From positions 310,001 through 374,000 of the forward strand of contig JACJXU010000001.1 of the NCBI GenBank assembly GCA_020636475.1: a stretch of 64,000 nucleotides of DNA. Reading direction: 5' to 3'. This stretch comes from Chitinophagales bacterium (GTDB lineage: Bacteria; Bacteroidota; Bacteroidia; Chitinophagales; UBA2359). The notes beneath the pieces were generated by a model. The model was given only the letters and a program-made list of their open reading frames with translations. It searched no databases and was not told the origin of the DNA. Both the position numbers and the translations under genes were made by a program. Of the stretch, positions 47,516 through 56,820 are shown in pieces; position 1 is the stretch's first letter; each line of letters begins with the position of its first letter.

Positions 47516-48406
47516 TTATGCCTTGGGGTGGGCATTATTATAAACACTTTTTATTTTTTCGATAGAATTGTGCGTATATACTTGCGTTGCTGCCAACGAG
47601 GTATGCCCCAACAGTTCTTTTATCGCATTTAAATCACTGCCGTTTTTTAGCAGCGTAGTGGCAAACGAGTGGCGCAATACGTGTGGATGCAAATGATTGG
47701 CGGTACTTATTTGCGACAGTTTTTTTTGTAACAATCTGTGTACCAAATTTGGATACAATGGTTTTCCTTTATCGGTAAGCAGCAAAAGTTCTTCGGGTAA
47801 ATAGGCATTTTCAAATGTTTGGTTTCGCGCCGCTTGGTATTCCGCAAGGTCTTTGCTGAGTTTTTCGCTAAAATGCGATATTCTTTCTTTGTTGCCTTTG
47901 CCTACAATGCGTATAGTGCGACTCGCCGCATCAATGTCTTTGTTGCAAATTCCCATCAGTTCCGACAAGCGTATGCCCATTTCAAAAAGCAAGGCAATGA
48001 TAAGTTTGTCGCGCAAGCCGCCAAAATCTTCACCAAAATAGTGATTGTTCAACAAGCTCATCAGGTTTTCTGCCGGAATGATATTAAGTAGTTTTTGGCT
48101 TTTTTTGGGAGCGATAGCTTTTTGGGCAGGATTGCTTGTAACAATACCCTGTTTTAGCAAAAAACGATAGTAAGATTTTACTGCCGACAACTTGCGATTT
48201 ACGCTGCTGGCAGACATTTTTTGGGAAATGAGATATACCACCCACGAGCGAATGTGTTGGTAGTTTACTTCTTCGGCGGTTTCTATTTGATAGGTTTGGG
48301 CTAAGTATTCTTCAAATTGTTTCAAATCCGACTCATACGAGTAGCGCGTATTCGCCGCATATCGCTTTTCGTATTGTAAATATTGCAAAAAAGATATTAT
48401 TGACAT
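47516..48406 (-). CDS. xerC: Tyrosine recombinase XerC/XerD
   Basis: A 296-residue tyrosine recombinase that resolves chromosome dimers at dif. The start at 48406 (MSIISFLQYLQYEKRYAANTRYSYESDLKQF) is preferred to 48439, which adds 11 residues. Catalytic residues are in place: Arg in EMGIRLSELMGI, Lys in GKGNKERI, HPHVLRHSFATTLL (His-x-x-Arg), the His of LGHTSLAATQVY and the nucleophile Tyr in the same segment. Its housekeeping neighbours argue for the chromosomal Xer enzyme rather than a phage integrase. Confidence 0.9.
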   Translation of the reverse strand: MSIISFLQYLQYEKRYAANTRYSYESDLKQFEEYLAQTYQIETAEEVNYQHIRSWVVYLISQKMSASSVNRKLSAVKSYYRFLLKQGIVTSNPAQKAIAPKKSQKLLNIIPAENLMSLLNNHYFGEDFGGLRDKLIIALLFEMGIRLSELMGICNKDIDAASRTIRIVGKGNKERISHFSEKLSKDLAEYQAARNQTFENAYLPEELLLLTDKGKPLYPNLVHRLLQKKLSQISTANHLHPHVLRHSFATTLLKNGSDLNAIKELLGHTSLAATQVYTHNSIEKIKSVYNNAHPKA

Positions 48407-48462
48407 AGGCAAGCAAACCAGTTGCATTGAATTTATCAATGTTTTTTGATGATGACTTATTA

Positions 48463-48470
48463 CAAATATA
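48463..48470 (-). promoter_or_regulatory. Candidate -7 element for xerC
   Basis: The minus strand reads TATATTTG, matching TAnnTTTG, 56 bases before the xerC start. No TTTG at the usual -33 spacing. Confidence 0.4.
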
Positions 48471-48625
48471 GTCTTTTTTTACAAAAATTTAACATTAAAG
48501 TTGTTTAAAACAGAAAAATATTTTTTTCGCTGAATTTTAGTACCAATAGTGCATGTTTATTTTCTATTGTAAATACATTTCATCGCAAAAAAATTGCCCG
48601 AATATGCTTAGTGGATAAAAATATG

Positions 48626-49615
48626 CTACAACATGCCTTTTTCCAATAAGTACTCCGCAATCTGAATAGCATTGGTAGCAGCTCCTTTGCGCAGGTTGTC
48701 GGCAACAATCCACATGTTCAAGGTGCGCTCCTGCGACTCATCTCGGCGCAAACGTCCCACCCAAACGGTATCTTTGCCTTCGGCAATAAGCGGCATAGGA
48801 TATTGAAATTCGGCAGTATTGTCTAAAACCGTAAGTCCGGGGGCTTTTTCCAACAACTGGCGCAGTTCCGCCAAGTCGTATTCTTGTTTAAAATATACAT
48901 TTACCGCTTCGGAGTGTCCGCCCACTACCGGAACGCGTACCGCAGTAGCCGTTATTTTCAGGCTATCGTCGCCCAAAATTTTGCGCGTTTCGTGTACCAA
49001 TTTCATTTCTTCTTTGGTGTAGCCATTGTCCAAAAACACATCGCAATGCGGAATACAATTCAAATCAATCGGATACTTGTACACCATTTGTGCTTCTCTT
49101 CCGGCGCGCTCGGCATACATTTGTTCTACGGCATTTTTGCCCGTTCCTGTAACCGACTGATAAGTAGAAATAACCAAACGTTCTATGCCATAACGATGGT
49201 ACAGTGGATTGAGCGCTACTACCATTTGAATGGTCGAACAGTTGGGATTAGCAATAATTTTATCGTCTTTGGTGAGCGTATGAGCATTTATTTCCGGCAC
49301 AATCAACTTTTTGTCGGGTTGCATACGCCAAGCAGACGAGTTGTCGATAACCGTAGTGCCTACTTCGGCAAAACGCGGCGCATTTTCCAACGAAACACTC
49401 CCGCCCGCCGAAAAAATAGCTACTTCCGGGCGGCGCGAAATCGCTTCGTCCATACTGCAAATAGTATAAGTTTTTCCTTTAAAGGTAATGGGTTTTCCTA
49501 CCGATGCCGGCGATGATACAGGAATGAGTTCTGTTACCGGAAAATTTCTTTCTTCTAATACGGCGAGCATTACGCGCCCCACCATTCCGGTGGCTCCAAC
49601 AACTGCTACTTTCAT
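48626..49615 (-). CDS. asd: Aspartate-semialdehyde dehydrogenase
   Basis: A 329-residue cytoplasmic enzyme that reduces aspartyl phosphate to aspartate semialdehyde, on the route to lysine, threonine, methionine and diaminopimelate. The N-terminal GATGMVGRVML binds NADP, and the catalytic cysteine lies in IIANPNCSTIQMV. The C-terminal VRVPVVGGHSEAVNV is typical. It is a stand-alone gene with its own -7 box. Confidence 0.95.
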   Translation of the reverse strand: MKVAVVGATGMVGRVMLAVLEERNFPVTELIPVSSPASVGKPITFKGKTYTICSMDEAISRRPEVAIFSAGGSVSLENAPRFAEVGTTVIDNSSAWRMQPDKKLIVPEINAHTLTKDDKIIANPNCSTIQMVVALNPLYHRYGIERLVISTYQSVTGTGKNAVEQMYAERAGREAQMVYKYPIDLNCIPHCDVFLDNGYTKEEMKLVHETRKILGDDSLKITATAVRVPVVGGHSEAVNVYFKQEYDLAELRQLLEKAPGLTVLDNTAEFQYPMPLIAEGKDTVWVGRLRRDESQERTLNMWIVADNLRKGAATNAIQIAEYLLEKGML

Positions 49616-49667
49616 TTTTTTGTGCTATTAGTTTTTTATTGTCTTTAACAAGTTTAAAAAAGAAGGA

Positions 49668-49675
49668 CAAATATA
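49668..49675 (-). promoter_or_regulatory. Candidate -7 element for asd
   Basis: The minus strand reads TATATTTG, 52 bases before the asd start, the same box and nearly the same distance as at xerC. TTTG lies 23 bases upstream, wider than usual. Confidence 0.4.
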
Positions 49676-49811
49676 GTTCAATAAAGACGCAGACTTGGCA
49701 AAATGTAACTTTTTGCACATTTTTATTTTTATCAAAATTTTTTGCTTACGCGAGTTGTACAAATTTATTAAGTACTTGGACAAAAGAAAACCCGCATAAA
49801 TTATTTACCGA

Positions 49812-49833
49812 GCGTTGAGCGAAGTCGAAACGC
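49812..49833. repeat. Small REP-like palindromic element
   Basis: GCGTTGAGCGAAGTCGAAACGC: an imperfect palindrome with 5-bp outer arms (GCGTT/AACGC). The core TTGAGCGAAGTCGAAA is of a kind scattered through intergenic regions of many Bacteroidota genomes (from recall). Only one clear copy is seen in this window. Confidence 0.4.
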
Positions 49834-49997
49834 GGCTATACAATACATAAGTTTCAAAGTAAATTATTGAAGAAAATACTTGATTACTTTTGGGCAGATA
49901 CTTAAGAAAAATTATTGCGGAAAAGTAGCAATAATACTTAACAATACGGCTTTATACGCACATAAACTTTATCTTTACCCACAAAAAACAACACTTT

Positions 49998-52900
49998 ATG
50001 CGTACGGCTTTTATCTTTTTGCTTGGAAATATATTTTTTTTATCCAACAATTGCTTTTCACAAGCGCAAACAAAACCCACCAATGCTTGGCAGCAAACCG
50101 TAAACTACACCATAAGTTGCCAACTTGACGATGAGAACAATAGCTTAACGAACGGACAAATCCGAATAGAATACATCAACAACTCGCCCGACACACTCAG
50201 CTACATTTACATGCACCTGTGGCCCAACGCTTACAGCAATGGCAAAACTGCCTTTGCAAAGCAAAAATTAGAAGATGGCGACACCAAATTTTATTATTTA
50301 GAACCCTCTAAGCGCGGCAATATTGATAGTTTGGACTTTACCGCCAATGGTTTGAAAGTGAACCTAAATTTAGATGCAACGAATCCTGATATTGGCAAAA
50401 TAACGCTCCTGCGCCCACTTTATCCACACGATACACTTATTTTGGCATCGCCTTTTACGGTGAAAATTCCCGAGAGTGTTTCGCGCTTAGGACACGTGGG
50501 ACAATCGTACCAAATAACGCAATGGTATCCTAAGCCGGCTGTGTATGACAGCGAAGGTTGGCATCCGTTTCCTTATTTAGACCAAGGGGAGTTTTATTCG
50601 GAATATGGCAGTTTTGATGTGACAATATCTTTGCCTTCCAACTATGTGGTAGCCGCTACGGGCGAACTACAAAATGCAGAGGAATGGAAATTTTTAGCCC
50701 AAAAAGTTGCCGCAACAAAGGCGATTGAAAAATTTGATACTACAACTAATTTTCCGCCTTCGGAAAGTACCTTTAAAACTTTGCACTATGTGCAAAACAA
50801 TGTTCACGACTTTGCGTGGTTTGCCGACAAGCGTTTTCACGTGTTAAATGACGAAATAACGCTCTCCGATGGCAATACGGTAAAGTGCTGGGCAATGTTT
50901 ACCAATACCGAAGCTAATCTTTGGAAAAATGCTGCCGAATATGTGCGCGATGGCGTGGGTTTTTACAGCAACAATATTGGAAATTATCCTTACAAACACT
51001 GCACTGCCGTACAAAGTGCTTTGAGTGCAGGCGCAGGAATGGAGTATCCGATGATTACGGTAATAGGCATCAGCCGAACTGCCAAAACCTTAGAACGCGT
51101 AATTGTTCACGAAGTGGGACACAACTGGTTTTACGGACAATTGGGCTCGAACGAAAGGCAGCACCCTTGGATGGACGAAGGTATTAACTCGTATTACGAA
51201 GACCGCTATTTTGAAGAAAAGTACCCCAACAATAATTCATTGGGCGAAATGATGGGCATTCCTAACCGAATTGGCAGAATGATTGGCATTGAAGACTTGG
51301 AATACAATTATTTAAACCAGTTTTTGTATTATTACAAAGCACAAAAAAATGAAGACCAAGCCATAGAATTGCCCGCCGAACAATATCAACCTACAAACTA
51401 TGGTGGCATTGTGTATATGAAAACTGCTTCGGTACTGAAATATTTGGAAAAATACTTGGGAAAGAAAAAATTTGACCAAGCAATGCAACAATATTACACT
51501 GATTTTGAATTTAAACATCCTACGCCTGCCGATTTTCGCGCGGAAATGGAAAATTCCACCAAGAAAAATTTAGATTGGTTTTTTGACCGACAAATAAATA
51601 CTGCGCAAAAAATTGATTATAAAATAAAAAAAGTAGAAAAAGATGCTGATGTAATCGGAGACGACCGTTTTGATATTATTACACTAAAAAATGCACAGCA
51701 TCGCATTAACGGACCGTTTACTTTGGCGGCTTTTAACGATACTACTTTGGTAAAACGCATTTGGTACGATGGTTTCAATGGCACAATGCCCGTTCATTTT
51801 CCCCACAGCGATTACGACAAATTGGTGCTTGACGACCAGCATTTATTGTTCGACATCAATCGCCACAACAATTACTACTACCCCAACGCGCTTTGCAAAA
51901 AACACAAATTTCCTCGCATCAAAGCATTTGGCGGCTTGCCCGCCGCAGACAGAGGCAGTTTGTATTTCACACTCATTGCTGGCTACAACATTTACGATGG
52001 CTGGATGGCAGGACTTAGTTTTTACAACCAAATTCTGCCCAACGCGCCCATTGAATATACGCTGAGTTTGCTGTATGGCTTTCAATCGAAAGCACCCGCG
52101 GGCATCGGACACATTACTTACACGCATTTGCCCAAAAACGAACATTCGCGCCTGCTAAAATGGCAGTTGCGTTTGGACGGCTCTACGTTTAGTTTTGGCG
52201 AAAACAGGCGTGGCTTTTTTGGTGAAACCCCTTACGAAATCAATAGTGTTCAATATTATCGCTTGGTGCCTTCCTTGCAGTTTTACCTAAAACCGCCTAC
52301 GCCACGCACAAAGGTGGAGCGCAAATTTGTATGGCGAAATTTGTGGTTGAAAAATACGGAGGTAAATACTGCCGTTGAAAATCCTGCGGAACAATACAGC
52401 ACACTACCTTTCAATTATATTGGCGAGCAGTTTGTCAGTGAAATATCATACGAATATACCAATAGCAGAGTACTAAAACCTTATGGCTACAAACTTGCCC
52501 TGCAATACGAACCCAAAGCCGAAATGTTGCTGGCGACTACAAACATAAATCACACTTTTACCTATGCCCGCAAAAGAAAAATAGATTTGCGCTTCTTTGG
52601 AGGCTATTTTTTACAAAATAATTCGGCAGAAAAACTCCCGAACAACAACAGCCGCCAGTTGGATTTCTCCGGCTTGGGGCGCACCGACTTCTGGTATGAT
52701 GACTTATACTTTGGCAGAAACGACATCGAAAATTTTGCCAAACGGCAAGTAACAAACCGCACCGGAGGTTTTAATACGGACATTCCTATTGGTGTGAATG
52801 ATCAATATGTTTTCAGTATCGGCTTTGTGAGCGATTTGCCTGTTGGTCCTCGTTTGCCACTGAAACTTTATGGCAACTATGGTTGGTATCCAAAAGATTT

Positions 52901-53111
52901 CAACGACGACACTACGCTTGCAGAAGCGGGTGTAAGCGTTTCTTTGTTTAATGAAAATGTACAACTCCATTTTCCCATAGTGACATCTTCTAACATTAAA
53001 AACAGTTATAGTACCAACAGTCGCAATAGTTTCTTTCAGCGCATGAGCTTTGAGGTGAACCTGCGCGCCTTAGACCCAATTAGTATGGCGCGGGAAAAAG
53101 TTAATTTCTAA
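49998..53111 (+). CDS. M1 family zinc metallopeptidase with C-terminal barrel-like domain
   Basis: A 1,037-residue exported protein with a signal peptide (ending NNCFSQAQ). The catalytic zinc site is VHEVGHNWF (about residues 370-378), followed 18 residues later by the third ligand Glu in PWMDEGINSYYE, the HExxH-x18-E pattern of M1 aminopeptidases. The usual GxMEN substrate motif appears as GAGMEYPM. Beyond about residue 640, the sequence becomes beta-rich with alternating aromatic strands (IEYTLSLLYGFQSKAP, KIDLRFFGGYFLQN, RLPLKLYGNYGWYP), suggesting an outer-membrane barrel-like tail. It probably cleaves peptides at the surface or in the periplasm. It overlaps the converging DUF6427 gene by 4 bases. 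Confidence 0.88.
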   Translation: MRTAFIFLLGNIFFLSNNCFSQAQTKPTNAWQQTVNYTISCQLDDENNSLTNGQIRIEYINNSPDTLSYIYMHLWPNAYSNGKTAFAKQKLEDGDTKFYYLEPSKRGNIDSLDFTANGLKVNLNLDATNPDIGKITLLRPLYPHDTLILASPFTVKIPESVSRLGHVGQSYQITQWYPKPAVYDSEGWHPFPYLDQGEFYSEYGSFDVTISLPSNYVVAATGELQNAEEWKFLAQKVAATKAIEKFDTTTNFPPSESTFKTLHYVQNNVHDFAWFADKRFHVLNDEITLSDGNTVKCWAMFTNTEANLWKNAAEYVRDGVGFYSNNIGNYPYKHCTAVQSALSAGAGMEYPMITVIGISRTAKTLERVIVHEVGHNWFYGQLGSNERQHPWMDEGINSYYEDRYFEEKYPNNNSLGEMMGIPNRIGRMIGIEDLEYNYLNQFLYYYKAQKNEDQAIELPAEQYQPTNYGGIVYMKTASVLKYLEKYLGKKKFDQAMQQYYTDFEFKHPTPADFRAEMENSTKKNLDWFFDRQINTAQKIDYKIKKVEKDADVIGDDRFDIITLKNAQHRINGPFTLAAFNDTTLVKRIWYDGFNGTMPVHFPHSDYDKLVLDDQHLLFDINRHNNYYYPNALCKKHKFPRIKAFGGLPAADRGSLYFTLIAGYNIYDGWMAGLSFYNQILPNAPIEYTLSLLYGFQSKAPAGIGHITYTHLPKNEHSRLLKWQLRLDGSTFSFGENRRGFFGETPYEINSVQYYRLVPSLQFYLKPPTPRTKVERKFVWRNLWLKNTEVNTAVENPAEQYSTLPFNYIGEQFVSEISYEYTNSRVLKPYGYKLALQYEPKAEMLLATTNINHTFTYARKRKIDLRFFGGYFLQNNSAEKLPNNNSRQLDFSGLGRTDFWYDDLYFGRNDIENFAKRQVTNRTGGFNTDIPIGVNDQYVFSIGFVSDLPVGPRLPLKLYGNYGWYPKDFNDDTTLAEAGVSVSLFNENVQLHFPIVTSSNIKNSYSTNSRNSFFQRMSFEVNLRALDPISMAREKVNF

Positions 53112-54091
53112 AGCAAATACGGCAGTAATACCACCAAAAGCAGCAATACAATATGTGCAGTTTCTATCCAAATGCTATTGGGCATGTTTTGTATGCGCAC
53201 CGCCAGTATAAAGCCAAATGGCACCACAAACAAGGGTAAATATGCCAAAACACTATCGAACTGAATGACAATAAGATTGGCTATCAACAAAATTATCCAC
53301 CACAAGAAAAACATCACGTATTTTCTGTTTTTGATAATTAGCCGCCGATACTGCATTAAAAGATTAGGAAGTAATAGCGAAACAAAAATAAACAACATTA
53401 TAGCTCCGCCAATCCAAAAGATTTTGTGGTGAAAAATTGCTACTTCGTGGGGAATAAAAACAATATTATTAAACCAATACAGTTGGTCGGTGAGGTACAA
53501 AAAAACAAAACTCAAATACCAAGGCATTGTCAATCCGGCAAGCACTACTATCCATTCTTTCCAGTTAAAAATGCGGGTATTGAAAATGTAGATTAAGGGC
53601 AAAAAAGCCAAACCCAACACAGAAAAAAGCGAAAATATGCCTACGCCCACACTTAGTCCCATATTAAACAAATAGGCAAAATTACGCTGATTGTACGATT
53701 GCAGTGCGTAGTGCGCCGCGGCAATAAACAGAAAATTTATCCAAAAAATAACCGAAAAATAATACTCCTGCTGAAAAAACGCCATAAACAGCACAAACAC
53801 CAAAGCACCCACGCCACTTTTTTGTGGAATAAGTCCTGCATTGGAAAGCACGCCATTAACTCCAATCGCTTGTAATATTACCAACACCAACCACAACACA
53901 AAAACAAGCGACAAACCTGCGTACTGCCCCAATAGTTGTATTGTAAAAGTATTGAACAGATTACTTATAGGTGTAGCAAATTGCTGCGTTATTGTGGGCA
54001 TTTGCACCCAACTTAGGTGGAACAACAATATTGCATACAACCAAAGCCACACACCTATTCTATTTCTCTTAATAAAAGCTATCAAAATCAA
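53108..54091 (-). CDS. DUF6427-like multi-pass membrane protein
   Basis: A 327-residue protein made almost wholly of hydrophobic helices (about nine), with few charged loops. It resembles the DUF6427 group seen in Bacteroidota (from recall, family not verified). No catalytic motif is visible. It converges on the M1 peptidase gene with a 4-base overlap and diverges from the iscA-like gene. Function unknown. Confidence 0.65.
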   Translation of the reverse strand: MILIAFIKRNRIGVWLWLYAILLFHLSWVQMPTITQQFATPISNLFNTFTIQLLGQYAGLSLVFVLWLVLVILQAIGVNGVLSNAGLIPQKSGVGALVFVLFMAFFQQEYYFSVIFWINFLFIAAAHYALQSYNQRNFAYLFNMGLSVGVGIFSLFSVLGLAFLPLIYIFNTRIFNWKEWIVVLAGLTMPWYLSFVFLYLTDQLYWFNNIVFIPHEVAIFHHKIFWIGGAIMLFIFVSLLLPNLLMQYRRLIIKNRKYVMFFLWWIILLIANLIVIQFDSVLAYLPLFVVPFGFILAVRIQNMPNSIWIETAHIVLLLLVVLLPYLL

Positions 54092-54101
54092 TTTGTTTCA
54101 A

Positions 54102-54109
54102 CAAAGTTA
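54102..54109 (-). promoter_or_regulatory. Candidate -7 element for the DUF6427-like gene
   Basis: The minus strand reads TAACTTTG, matching TAnnTTTG, only 10 bases before the start codon, so the transcript would have almost no leader. No -33 TTTG seen. Confidence 0.35.
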
Positions 54110-54227
54110 GCACATCTTAAGCATCATTTTAACTCTTATTGAACCATGCGAGGCTTATTTGTGTTTCATCACATACCTTTTTTAGGCAATAAGTCGTTAA
54201 TTTGTTTTTGAAAAAATTTTGCAAAAA

Positions 54228-54590
54228 ATGAGTGAAAATATACTATCGCAAGAAAAATGCCCGATAAGCCTTTCGGCAAATGCGCTAAAGGAAATAAAAC
54301 ACCTGATGTACGACAAAGACCTTTCGCCAGCAGAAAGTGCTTTGCGCATAGGCGTAGAAGGAGGCGGTTGTGCCGGATTTTCTTATATATTGCGTTTCGA
54401 CGAAGCTACCGACCAAGACGATGTTTTTGCCTATCAAGGTATAAAACTCATCATCAACCGCGCTCATTTGCTGTACATTCACAGTATGGAAGTCGATTTT
54501 TTGTCAGGCTTGGACAACAGAGGGTTTATTTTTAATAATCCCAATGCGAGTTCCAACTGCGGTTGCGGCTCTTCTTTCTCGACCACCTAA
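54228..54590 (+). CDS. HesB/IscA family iron-sulfur cluster assembly protein
   Basis: A 120-residue A-type carrier that hands iron-sulfur clusters to target proteins. The three cysteines are present: one in VEGGGCAGFSY and two in SSNCGCGSSFS near the C-terminus. The ATG at 54228 (MSENILSQEK) is used; a TTG 9 bases upstream is in frame. The glutamine amidotransferase gene follows after 8 bases, so the two may be co-transcribed, without an obvious functional link. Confidence 0.9.
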   Translation: MSENILSQEKCPISLSANALKEIKHLMYDKDLSPAESALRIGVEGGGCAGFSYILRFDEATDQDDVFAYQGIKLIINRAHLLYIHSMEVDFLSGLDNRGFIFNNPNASSNCGCGSSFSTT

Positions 54591-54598
54591 AAAAGTCC

Positions 54599-55189
54599 AT
54601 GTCTTTGCGTATTCTTTTGCTGGACAACTTCGATTCTTTTACCTACAATCTGGTAAATTATTTTTTGCAGTTAAACGCCAGCGTGCAACTTGTCCGCAAT
54701 GACATTTCCCCCGAAACCCATTCGCCGCACGCTTACGATTTGTTGGTGCTTTCTCCGGGACCCGGCACACCTTCGCAGGCGGGTTTTTTGCTACAGTACC
54801 TACAACATTTTCATACACAACTGCCTATTTTGGGCGTTTGCTTGGGGCATCAGGCTATTGTGGAGTTTTTTGGTGGCACACTACAACAGCTCACTCCCGT
54901 ACACGGCAAGCCCGAGCAACTACAACATAACGAAAAAGGTATTTACGCACAGTTTCCGCAACATATTCAAGTAGGTCGCTATCATTCCTTAGCTGCCGAG
55001 CAGTTGCCTGCTTGTTTGGAAGCTACTGCTTGGGCAAGCTCCGATGGCGCGATAATGTCGGTGCGGCATCATTATCTGCCTATTGTGGGCGTGCAGTATC
55101 ACCCGGAGTCGGTTTTGAGTATGGAAAACAAGGTGGGAATGCGTATTTTGGAAAATGTGCTGGCACAATGTAAGGCGGCGGTGAAGTGA
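54599..55189 (+). CDS. Class I glutamine amidotransferase, anthranilate/aminodeoxychorismate synthase component II
   Basis: A 196-residue TrpG/PabA-type subunit that releases ammonia from glutamine for the chorismate-using partner (TrpE or PabB). The catalytic triad is clear: the nucleophile Cys in GVCLGHQA and His-Glu in GVQYHPES; the N-terminal LLLDNFDSFTYNLVNYF and LSPGPGTP motifs are also present. The ATG at 54599 (MSLRILLLDNF) is the natural start. No partner gene is in the window, so TrpG and PabA roles cannot be separated; one protein may serve both. Confidence 0.92.
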   Translation: MSLRILLLDNFDSFTYNLVNYFLQLNASVQLVRNDISPETHSPHAYDLLVLSPGPGTPSQAGFLLQYLQHFHTQLPILGVCLGHQAIVEFFGGTLQQLTPVHGKPEQLQHNEKGIYAQFPQHIQVGRYHSLAAEQLPACLEATAWASSDGAIMSVRHHYLPIVGVQYHPESVLSMENKVGMRILENVLAQCKAAVK

Positions 55190-55332
55190 TTGGGTTATTC
55201 TCCAAATATCTGCTTACTTAAAATGTCTTAAAAGTGTAATATTTTGGGGAAATATTTTGCATTATAAAAATTCTCAACTATATTCACACTAAGTTTAATT
55301 TTTTAGTAACATTTTAAATACTTAGAACTATG

Positions 55333-55380
55333 CAATCCAGCAATCCAGCAATCCAGCAATCCAGCAATCCAGCAATCCAG
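55333..55380 (+). repeat. Six tandem 8-bp repeats (CAATCCAG), candidate phase-variation tract
   Basis: Six perfect copies of CAATCCAG directly follow an ATG (55330) and precede a TAG (55381). The downstream lipoprotein frame, read back from its ATG at 55400, is open through 55382 and encodes the front of a signal peptide (SSIFLYLMAFVLIFGYAC). The ATG at 55330 is one base out of phase with it. Adding one repeat, or removing two, would join them, so the tract could switch the gene by slipped-strand mispairing. Confidence 0.85.
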
Positions 55381-55399
55381 TAGTATCTTTCTTTATTTA

Positions 55400-56806
55400 A
55401 TGGCTTTTGTGCTTATTTTTGGCTATGCTTGCAAAAAGCAAGAAATTGAAATTAGTAATAGTGCAAGACTAAATGTAGGAGAAGATGTTTTATCTTTTGA
55501 AAATAGGGCTGCCTTCTTAGATTTGTATGAAGAGTTGAAAGTTGCAACCGATGCGGAAAAAGAAACGATTTTTAACCGAACCTATCATGAAAACTTTACA
55601 CCACTAAGAAATTATGATCTTGAAATAGCGGAAAATGCAGATCCATTAGGTATTCCTTACATTGATGAAGAAACCTATTATATAGGCGATGATAATTTTG
55701 CCGCCCTGCTGAATGAGGAGGGAAAAATAGTTATAAATGATAGTATTTACGCTTACACCCCTAATGGACTTTGGTACTGCTCTCTGACTAATGAAGAAAT
55801 ATTAAGTCGTTTTTTGGAAAGCGATACGTACCGGAACTACCAAGTGCCTACGGGAGAAGACCACTCTATCGTTTCTTTTGAAAACATAAACATTCATCAT
55901 TTTAGCAACTTGCCTGCGAGTATTAGCGAGTATGAGGAGATTGATGATGTGCCAGTAGTAATTCCTCCTCCTACAAATTGTTTTAATATTCAAAATACAC
56001 TTACAGAATGTACTCCCTATGGCAATGCTTTTTCTGTTTTTGGAGCACAATGTATTTGTAATGAATACTTTGATAGTAAACATAGAGTGCGTACACATTT
56101 TATGAATCAAAATTATGGCTTTTTCAAAATAGCCATGGTCAATGTAAAATATCAAAAAAAAGGATTAGGTTGGAATAAAACCAAAACAAACGAATTATGT
56201 ATGACTATTTTAGATGGATACTATGAAATTCATCAACCAGGATTTAGTATGCCCACTATACCCACAAACAACAACTCTAACCCCCTATTTAACACCTACT
56301 TAGCCTATTATGACAATAAAATTTACAATGCTTGGGGTGTTCCCATTGGAACTAATAATAGTTATCCTTTTGGATTAGGCTTAATTGATCCAGAGTTTAG
56401 TATTCAATTCTATATTCCACTTTTCAATATACCAATTACTACTACGGGAGCGCAAGTTACTAATTTTTTTTGGCAACAAGCTTGGAGTGCAGCAACAAGT
56501 GTTCTATTTCAGTTATCTCAGCAAGATGAAGTAAATGGTAGTGAAATTATTATTAATGCACAAAATATAACAATGTATAATTTAAAAAATTACAAGGAGC
56601 ATTGTGAAAATTGCTCAGAATTGGACAAATATTTTCACAACCCATTTGCGGTAACTCTTAGTTTTAATAATAGTGGTGGAAGTTTTACATTAGGTTCCGC
56701 AGTTCCTGGGCCAACAGCAGATGCTAAAAATTTTAAATTAAAGTTTTATGGTGCTGCATACAGCCATGCAATGTGGAAAGGAAATTTAATTAATTACGCA
56801 GACTAA
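55400..56806 (+). CDS. Putative phase-variable lipoprotein of unknown function
   Basis: A 468-residue product if started at ATG 55400. That start gives a truncated signal (MAFVLIFGYACKKQ) with lipobox-like GYAC but no basic N-region. With 4, 7 or 10 upstream repeats, translation from 55330 would add M-QSSNPAIQ units and the missing SSIFLYL, completing a hydrophobic signal. The present six-copy state looks OFF or weakly ON. The mature part is acidic, with several cysteines (CSLTNEEIL, CFNIQNTLTECTPYGN, CICNEYF, EHCENCSEL) and an ending NLINYAD. I recognise no family. Two paralogous secreted proteins follow within 14 bases, which suggests a common operon. Confidence 0.7.
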   Translation: MAFVLIFGYACKKQEIEISNSARLNVGEDVLSFENRAAFLDLYEELKVATDAEKETIFNRTYHENFTPLRNYDLEIAENADPLGIPYIDEETYYIGDDNFAALLNEEGKIVINDSIYAYTPNGLWYCSLTNEEILSRFLESDTYRNYQVPTGEDHSIVSFENINIHHFSNLPASISEYEEIDDVPVVIPPPTNCFNIQNTLTECTPYGNAFSVFGAQCICNEYFDSKHRVRTHFMNQNYGFFKIAMVNVKYQKKGLGWNKTKTNELCMTILDGYYEIHQPGFSMPTIPTNNNSNPLFNTYLAYYDNKIYNAWGVPIGTNNSYPFGLGLIDPEFSIQFYIPLFNIPITTTGAQVTNFFWQQAWSAATSVLFQLSQQDEVNGSEIIINAQNITMYNLKNYKEHCENCSELDKYFHNPFAVTLSFNNSGGSFTLGSAVPGPTADAKNFKLKFYGAAYSHAMWKGNLINYAD

Positions 56807-56820
56807 TAAAACTTACAACC

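Larger units (their letters stand above)
49616..49997. other. Intergenic region between asd and the M1 peptidase gene
   Basis: About 380 bases between divergent genes. It holds the asd -7 box (49668-49675), a small palindromic element (49812-49833), and a plus-strand TACTTTTG at 49885-49892 that could start the peptidase transcript about 100 bases before its ATG. No small gene is evident. Confidence 0.5.

Noticed and set aside
47516..48406. The tyrosine recombinase as a phage or element integrase
   Set aside because: It lies among housekeeping genes without attachment sites or element genes, and its sequence fits chromosomal XerC/XerD.
55333..55380. The tandem repeats as a CRISPR array
   Set aside because: The 8-bp units are directly adjacent with no spacers, so this is a simple sequence repeat.
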